A DNA stretch of 9,308 nucleotides, taken from NCBI GenBank assembly GCA_035267815.1, contig DATFLK010000198.1, forward strand, positions 1-9,308, written 5' to 3'. The translations under genes were made by a program, and so were the position numbers. A model generated the notes under the pieces. That model was not told the DNA's origin. It searched no databases and worked only from the letters and a program-made list of their open reading frames with translations. How positions within the stretch are numbered: the stretch's first letter is position 1; each line of letters starts with the position of its first letter. This document shows, one piece after another, positions 5,274-9,308 of this stretch. Source of the stretch: DATFLK01 sp035267815 (lineage in GTDB: Bacteria > Pseudomonadota > Zetaproteobacteria > Mariprofundales > Mariprofundaceae).

Positions 5274-7217
5274 ATGGCAAATGTGAAAAAGGAACCGGTG
5301 CGTATTCGCGAATTGGGCAGCCTGATGGCTCGCGGCAAGGAGGCGGGCTTCATCACCTACGAAGAGCTGAATAAGCATCTTCCGGAGGGCTTGGTTTCCG
5401 CCGATCAGGTCGAACAGGTGATCAACCTGTTTACCGAGATGGGCGTCGAGGTGGTCGACCCCGAGCGTGCACCGACGGGAACCTACGCCATGCGCAAGGA
5501 TCGTTTGCGCAAGGAGGATTCAGCTCTGCGTGCCGATACCTCGACGCTGGGCACGGTGATTCGTATCGACGATCCCGTGCGCATGTACCTGCGCGAGATG
5601 GGCACCGTGGAGCTTCTGACCCGCGAGGGCGAGATCGAGATTGCCCGTCGTATCGAGGAGGGGCGTCTGCAGGTGCTTGAGGCGATCTGCCTCTGCCCGA
5701 CCACCTTCCGCGAGATCATGCTGCTGGGCGATCGTGTGGCCGAGGAGGATACCCGCAACATCCTCGATATCGACGACAAGGTGGTGAATGCCGCTGCCAT
5801 CGCCGAGTACGAGGCACGCCTGAATCGCGGTGACGATGACGAGGAGGAGCCCGACGAAAAGGAGGTGCTCGAGAAGGAGCTGGATCAGGAGAAGCTGCTG
5901 GCCGCCATCCAGGCGCGTACGGCCACGCCCGACGGTACGCCGATGCAGGAGACGGTGATCACCAAGGAGGAGCAGCTCGAGGAAGCCCTGAAGCATTTCG
6001 CGGCGGCCAAGAAGTTCCATGCCCGTTACATCAAGCTCAAGAAGCAGTCGGAAGAGAAGCCGGACGATGCCAATCTGGCCAAGAAGATGCAGAAGGAGCT
6101 GGATGCCATGCTCGTTGAGCTGGTCAGCATTCCCTTCTCCAGCAAGCAGATCGAGATGCTGGTGCAGCGCTTCAAGAACGCTGTGGAGCGTGTGCGCAAG
6201 TCCGAGCGGATGATCCGCGATCTTGCACTGAAGGCCAAGATGCCCCGCAAGCTCTTCATCGAGAGCTTCCCGACCATGGAGACCGACGAGCACTGGCTCG
6301 ATACGGTCGTCAAGGCGCATCCGGATGCGCCCTGGGGTGAAGCCATTCAGGGCTCGACCGGCAAGATTCATGAGAACCAGCGTCGTCTCAAACGCATCGA
6401 GCAGGAGACCGAGATGCGCGTGGAGGAGCTGAAGACAGTGGCACGCCGGCTGACCATGGGCGAGGCGAAGGCTCGCCAAGCCAAGCGTGAGATGATCGAG
6501 GCCAACCTCCGTCTGGTGATCTCGATCGCCAAGAAATATACCAACCGCGGGCTCGGTTTCCTCGACCTGATCCAGGAGGGGAATATCGGTCTGATGAAGG
6601 CGGTGGACAAGTTCGAGTGGCGCCGTGGTTACAAGTTCTCGACCTATGCGACCTGGTGGATTCGTCAGGCCATTACGCGTTCGATAGCCGATCAGGCGCG
6701 GACCATCCGTATCCCGGTGCACATGATCGAAACGATTAACAAGATGATGCGCGTGTCGCGTCGGATCGCGCAGGAGATCGGTCGCGAGCCCACGCCCGAG
6801 GAGCTGGCCGAGCATCTGGAGATGCCGGAGGACAAGGTGCGCCAGATCCTCGAGGTGGCCAAGGAGCCGGTTTCGCTCGAGACGCCGATCGGCGACGAGG
6901 AGGATTCACAGCTGGGCGATTTCGTCGAGGACGAGAATGCCGAGGATCCGCTCGACGGGGCGGTCGGGCTGGCCCTCTCCGAGGCGACGCTGGAGGTGCT
7001 GGAATCGTTGACACCGCGTGAGGAGAAGGTGCTGCGGATGCGTTTCGGCATCGGCATGAACACCGATCACACACTGGAAGAAGTGGGTAAACAGTTTGGT
7101 GTCACGCGTGAGCGTATCCGTCAGATCGAAGCTAAGGCGCTGCGCAAGCTACGTCACCCCTCCAGGGCGCAGAAACTGAAGACCTTCGCAGAAACATCGG
7201 AGATGCCGCCGCTGTAA
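5274..7217 (+). CDS. rpoD: RNA polymerase sigma-70 factor RpoD (housekeeping sigma)
   Basis: 647 aa, slightly longer than E. coli RpoD (613). It directs RNA polymerase to housekeeping promoters. Region 1.1 is present (about residues 8-62), followed by region 1.2 (DDPVRMYLREMG, from 99) and a long non-conserved region (about 133-395) with a strongly acidic segment at about 185-207. Region 2 (about 405-475) contains NLRLVISIAKKYTNRGLGF, EGNIGLMKAVDKFEWRRGYKFSTYATWWIRQAI and the -10 recognition helix. Region 3 spans about 478-555. Region 4 (about 580-640) carries the -35-binding helix-turn-helix TLEEVGKQFGVTRERIRQIEAKALRKLR. All features mark the primary sigma factor, not an alternative one. AGAGGG (5258-5263) gives an RBS overlapping the end of dnaG. 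It is the last gene of the operon, followed by a strong terminator. Confidence 0.98.
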   Translation: MANVKKEPVRIRELGSLMARGKEAGFITYEELNKHLPEGLVSADQVEQVINLFTEMGVEVVDPERAPTGTYAMRKDRLRKEDSALRADTSTLGTVIRIDDPVRMYLREMGTVELLTREGEIEIARRIEEGRLQVLEAICLCPTTFREIMLLGDRVAEEDTRNILDIDDKVVNAAAIAEYEARLNRGDDDEEEPDEKEVLEKELDQEKLLAAIQARTATPDGTPMQETVITKEEQLEEALKHFAAAKKFHARYIKLKKQSEEKPDDANLAKKMQKELDAMLVELVSIPFSSKQIEMLVQRFKNAVERVRKSERMIRDLALKAKMPRKLFIESFPTMETDEHWLDTVVKAHPDAPWGEAIQGSTGKIHENQRRLKRIEQETEMRVEELKTVARRLTMGEAKARQAKREMIEANLRLVISIAKKYTNRGLGFLDLIQEGNIGLMKAVDKFEWRRGYKFSTYATWWIRQAITRSIADQARTIRIPVHMIETINKMMRVSRRIAQEIGREPTPEELAEHLEMPEDKVRQILEVAKEPVSLETPIGDEEDSQLGDFVEDENAEDPLDGAVGLALSEATLEVLESLTPREEKVLRMRFGIGMNTDHTLEEVGKQFGVTRERIRQIEAKALRKLRHPSRAQKLKTFAETSEMPPL

Positions 7218-7244
7218 GTCGCGGGTGGAGGAAACAGGGGTATG

Positions 7245-7278
7245 AAAAAAAGGGGGCTGATTTTATCAGCCCCTTTTT
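7245..7278. terminator. Bidirectional terminator between rpoD and ymdB
   Basis: GGGGCTGAT (7253-7261) pairs with ATCAGCCCC (7265-7273) around a TTT loop. It is flanked by a run of A on the left (7245-7251) and of T on the right (7274-7278). Both strands therefore read a GC-rich hairpin followed by a T-tract, so it can end rpoD transcription rightward and ymdB transcription leftward. A/T pairing can extend the stem. Confidence 0.93.
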
Positions 7279-7285
7279 AGATGCG

Positions 7286-8083
7286 TCAGACGGAAGGGGG
7301 GATGTGGATACGTTCGATCGAGATTGCGCGGCGCGAATCCGCTTCGATGCGCACCAGTGTGGCGAAGATGCTGGCGCCCCGTTCCACTGCCTCGAAGCGC
7401 TGCGGCAGCTTCTGGATCATCCGTTTTAGGGCACCCTCGACCTTCATGCCGATAATCGACTGATAGGAACCGGTCATGCCGAGATCGGTCTGGAAGGCGG
7501 TACCGGCGGGCAGGATCGCCTCGTCGCAAGTAGGAACGTGGGTATGGGTACCGAAGACGAAGGAGGCTCGACCGTTCAGGTACCAGCCCATGCCCATCTT
7601 CTCGCTTGTGGCCTCGGCATGCATGTCCACAATGATGGCCGAGACATCGTCACCGATCTCCTCTAGGGCACGGTCCACCGCCGTAAAGGGGCAGTCCCAT
7701 GTACCCATGAAGACCTGTCCGATCACGTTGATCACGGCGATCCGGTGGCCGGCCGATGTTTCGCGGATAGTCCAGCCCCGTCCCGGCGCATACGATGTGA
7801 AGTTGCAGGGACGGACCAGTCGCTCGTCCTCATCCATCGTCGACATGATCTGACGCTGGTCCCAGCAGTGATTGCCGTTGGTCAGCACGTCCACACCGAT
7901 GGTGAACATGTCTTCGGCGGTCTTGGCGGTCGTGCCGAACCCGGAGGCCAAGTTCTCGCCGTTGGCAATGACGAAATCGACCTGATGGCGGTCGATAAGC
8001 GTCGGCAGATGATCGGTCAGCGCGCGCCGTCCGGCTTTGCCGATGATGTCGCCGATGGCAAGGATGTTCAGGATATCCGGCAT
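7286..8083 (-). CDS. ymdB: YmdB-family metallophosphoesterase (TIGR00282)
   Basis: 265 aa, full length. The family is a calcineurin-like di-metal phosphoesterase; Bacillus subtilis YmdB cleaves 2',3'-cyclic nucleotides and influences biofilm and motility programmes. The probable metal ligands are all present: D12 (IGDIIGKAGR), E43-N44 (ANGEN), N71-H72 (GNHCWD), H155 (DMHAE), and H180/H182 (GTHTHVPT). There is no signal peptide, so it should be cytosolic. The start ATG at 8083 has GAGG about nine bases upstream, inside the end of fau. The two genes overlap by 16 bp, indicating translational coupling. Its substrate in this organism is unknown. It ends at the bidirectional terminator shared with rpoD. 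Confidence 0.93.
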   Translation of the reverse strand: MPDILNILAIGDIIGKAGRRALTDHLPTLIDRHQVDFVIANGENLASGFGTTAKTAEDMFTIGVDVLTNGNHCWDQRQIMSTMDEDERLVRPCNFTSYAPGRGWTIRETSAGHRIAVINVIGQVFMGTWDCPFTAVDRALEEIGDDVSAIIVDMHAEATSEKMGMGWYLNGRASFVFGTHTHVPTCDEAILPAGTAFQTDLGMTGSYQSIIGMKVEGALKRMIQKLPQRFEAVERGASIFATLVRIEADSRRAISIERIHIPPSV

Positions 8084-8640
8084 GTGATGACCTCGTGCTC
8101 CGTAATAACATAGTCCATGGGGATGTCATGCGCCTCGACGGGGACCTCGGGGACCTCCTGACAGGCGAATGCCAGCCCGGCAACGGCAAAAATATCGCTT
8201 CTGAAACGCGATAGCCAGAGATCGAAGCACCCCTTTCCCAGCCCGAGCCGGTTACCATGGCGATCGAAGGCGACCAGCGGGCATGCCAGAATGGCACGCC
8301 CCGTTGCCGGCTCCCAGGTCGGACCGTCCCGCGGTTCCCGAACATCGAGCGCGCCGCGCTGCCATGCCGTATCGGGGGTGACCTCGTGCCAGTGCATGTG
8401 TCCCCGTTCGTGTGTGACCGGTGCGAAGATGCGGCCGGTATGGGCGGTGAAGAGGTGGTCGGTGTTCACCTCGTCGGACATGGCGCGGTAGGTCAGCAGC
8501 GGGTAGTGCGCGGCATCCATCGCATTGATCCATGCGAGCAACGTATTCTGGATGCGTATTGAGGCGTGATGGTGTTCGTCCGCCGGCAGGGCCCGACGCG
8601 CTTTCAGGGCCTGAAACCGGATATCGCGCTTGTCATCCAT
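8068..8640 (-). CDS. fau: 5-formyltetrahydrofolate cyclo-ligase
   Basis: 190 aa. It converts 5-formyl-THF to 5,10-methenyl-THF with ATP, recycling a folate that otherwise inhibits one-carbon enzymes. Visible family motifs are the basic N-terminus (DKRDIRFQALKARRAL), ALDVREP, ACPLVAFDRHGNRLGLGKGCFDLWL (the G-x-G-x-G-Y-Y/F-D nucleotide/folate loop) and AHDIPMDYVITE near the end. In the loop, the first aromatic of the usual YYD/FYD is a cysteine. I chose the ATG at 8640, not a frame opening at 8712, because the longer version would run through the 6S RNA terminator and AAAGG lies about 10 bases upstream of 8640. It lies directly downstream of the 6S RNA gene, as in E. coli, and overlaps ymdB by 16 bp. 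Expression probably comes from read-through past the 6S RNA. Confidence 0.93.
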   Translation of the reverse strand: MDDKRDIRFQALKARRALPADEHHHASIRIQNTLLAWINAMDAAHYPLLTYRAMSDEVNTDHLFTAHTGRIFAPVTHERGHMHWHEVTPDTAWQRGALDVREPRDGPTWEPATGRAILACPLVAFDRHGNRLGLGKGCFDLWLSRFRSDIFAVAGLAFACQEVPEVPVEAHDIPMDYVITEHEVITCRIS

Positions 8641-8675
8641 GCACAACAGCCTTTGGAGAAGGAAGTGGAGGCGGT

Positions 8676-8700
8676 AAAAAAAAGGGCGCCCCCGCGTTGA
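8676..8700 (-). terminator. Terminator at the 3' end of the 6S RNA gene
   Basis: On the minus strand the G/C-rich 3' arm of the 6S closing stem (8700-8684) is followed immediately by eight T (8683-8676). The hairpin partner is either the distant 5' arm (8865-8851) or, as a local alternative, GGCGCCC at 8746-8740 pairing with 8691-8685. Read-through would feed fau, whose start is 36 bases further on. Confidence 0.75.
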
Positions 8701-8865
8701 CGTTAATGGCAAAAAGCTGCCGAACCCTCCGAGGAAGGTGGGCGCCGCATCCCGGCATTAGGTTTCCCGCGGGAGCGGGAGACACACAACCGGGATAGAA
8801 AGGCTCCCGTTCAACAGTTATCGGCCCGGGCAACTATGAATGCCGCACGATCAACGCAGGGGCGC
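8684..8865 (-). ncRNA. ssrS: 6S RNA
   Basis: About 182 nt, lying between zapA and fau, the classic 6S RNA position. 6S RNA mimics an open promoter and sequesters sigma-70 RNA polymerase, mainly in stationary phase. The canonical rod folds by hand. The closing stem is 15 bp (8865-8851 with 8700-8686, one G-U). Two short helices follow: 8844-8841/8711-8708, and GUUGCC 8834-8829/8721-8716. The central bubble has 8828-8809 on the 5' side; its 3' side holds a 6-bp hairpin (8739-8734/8729-8724). Beyond the bubble are 8808-8802/8746-8740 (one mismatch), AUCCCGG 8796-8790/8755-8749, and an apical hairpin 8780-8775/8770-8765. GGGCCGAU (8827-8820) resembles GAGCCGAU of E. coli, where pRNA synthesis starts. 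The exact 5' end is uncertain by a few bases, and no clear promoter is visible upstream inside zapA. Confidence 0.88.
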
Positions 8866-9144
8866 TTCCGCTAAACCCTGTATCTGTAATATTACGCTGT
8901 CCAGAGAGGATAGCAAGCCGTCTACCCCGGCCGCTTGGGACTCCTCCTTGCCCAGCAGTTCGCCTGCCAGGTTCAGGGCGGTCAGGGCCAGCAGCCGGTC
9001 CGATGCCACTGTGGTGCCGAGGCTGCGTAGTTCATCGATGCGCGACTGCACCAGCTCGGCAGCGGCGCGTACGTGTTCGGGGTCGTCCTCGGTACGGATG
9101 GAGAAGGTCCGGCCCATCAGCGTGATCTCGACAGAGTGACTCAT
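8851..9144 (-). CDS. zapA: Cell division protein ZapA
   Basis: 97 aa. ZapA binds FtsZ and promotes bundling and stability of the Z ring at midcell. The N-terminal globular domain reads VEITLMGRTFSIRTEDDPEHVRAAAELVQSRIDEL and the C-terminal helical part contains ALNLAGELLGKE, both typical of the family (compare FGRSL... and ALNISYEL in E. coli). A TTG sits one codon upstream, but the ATG at 9144 is preferred: AAGGTGG ends four bases before it. The start overlaps the stop of the upstream coiled-coil gene by one base (TGATG), implying coupled translation. The last codons and the stop form the 5' arm of the 6S RNA closing stem. Confidence 0.93.
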   Translation of the reverse strand: MSHSVEITLMGRTFSIRTEDDPEHVRAAAELVQSRIDELRSLGTTVASDRLLALTALNLAGELLGKEESQAAGVDGLLSSLDSVILQIQGLAEAPLR

Positions 9145-9308
9145 CAATCCACCTTGTTGGCCGATGCCGCCAGCCGGTCGAGTTGCTCCATCACATGCTC
9201 CACCCGGCCACGTGCTTCCAGCCGGTTGTTGTTCAGGGATCGGATGGCATTCTCGAGACGCTGAACCTGATCACGGCGGTTGCGAAGTTCGCTCTCGGCC
9301 AGTCGGAC
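9144..9308 (-). CDS. Small coiled-coil protein, TIGR02449/ZapB-like, 3' part
   Basis: The last 54 residues and stop of a gene that enters from the right edge (VRLAESELRNRRDQVQRLENAIRSLN...EQLDRLAASANKVD). The visible part is helical and heptad-like, rich in Leu, Arg, Glu and Gln, with no catalytic motif, and the segment LEARGRVEHVMEQLDRLA near the end resembles the TIGR02449 family. Those short coiled-coil proteins are typically encoded just upstream of zapA and are suspected to work in division in a ZapB-like way. Its TGA overlaps the zapA ATG by one base. The family assignment is from pattern and position; the start is outside the window. Confidence 0.7.
   Translation of the reverse strand, partial: VRLAESELRNRRDQVQRLENAIRSLNNNRLEARGRVEHVMEQLDRLAASANKVD

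Noticed and set aside
5520..6815. Long open frame (431 codons) antisense to rpoD
   Set aside because: It lies wholly opposite rpoD, its composition is His/Leu-rich as expected from the complement of GC-rich codons, and it has no recognisable domain.
8641..8712. Longer fau start at 8712
   Set aside because: It would begin inside the 6S RNA 3' part and translate through its T8 terminator; the added residues do not resemble the family N-terminus.
1..9308. Mobile elements, phage genes, CRISPR repeats, toxin-antitoxin or defence genes
   Set aside because: All coding space is taken by housekeeping genes with normal lengths; I saw no direct repeat arrays, transposase motifs or attachment sites.

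Overview
The window reads as ordinary chromosomal DNA of a GC-rich (about 60% by eye) Gram-negative bacterium, almost certainly a proteobacterium. The evidence is a macromolecular-synthesis operon (rpsU-yqeY-dnaG-rpoD), a divergent murJ, and a zapA-6S RNA-fau cluster, the usual home of 6S RNA in Proteobacteria. A ymdB-type phosphoesterase after fau (familiar from alphaproteobacteria) together with a TIGR02449-like coiled-coil gene before zapA (familiar from gammaproteobacteria) suggests an early-branching or intermediate lineage, such as Zetaproteobacteria or a basal gammaproteobacterium. That placement is only a guess.

Left part, minus strand (1-2571). Reading leftward from the divergent region at 2572-2716 come murJ (lipid II flippase), a short stand-alone EAL-domain c-di-GMP phosphodiesterase, a 166-bp leader region, and the first seven codons of a cold-shock protein gene cut by the window edge.

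Middle, plus strand (2623-7285). This is the operon rpsU-yqeY-dnaG-rpoD. rpsU has an exceptionally long Shine-Dalgarno match and is followed by a strong intrinsic terminator that probably lowers expression of the downstream genes. dnaG and rpoD are 6 bp apart, with promoter-like AT-rich sequence inside the 3' end of dnaG. A bidirectional terminator closes rpoD and the convergent ymdB.

Right part, minus strand (7286-9308). Reading leftward from the window edge come the end of a small coiled-coil protein gene, zapA, a 6S RNA gene not announced by any reading frame, fau (5-formyltetrahydrofolate cyclo-ligase), and ymdB. The 6S RNA can be folded by hand into the full canonical rod with a central bubble. 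Its 5' stem arm is made from the last codons and stop codon of zapA. The RNA that regulates sigma-70 holoenzyme therefore lies about 1.5 kb from the sigma-70 gene itself, on the opposite strand.

I see no mobile element, CRISPR array, tRNA or rRNA, and no evidence of an undescribed multi-gene system. The most interesting content is RNA-level: the 6S RNA/zapA overlap, the rpsU translation signal, a mini-ORF embedded in the rpoD terminator, and the csp leader.
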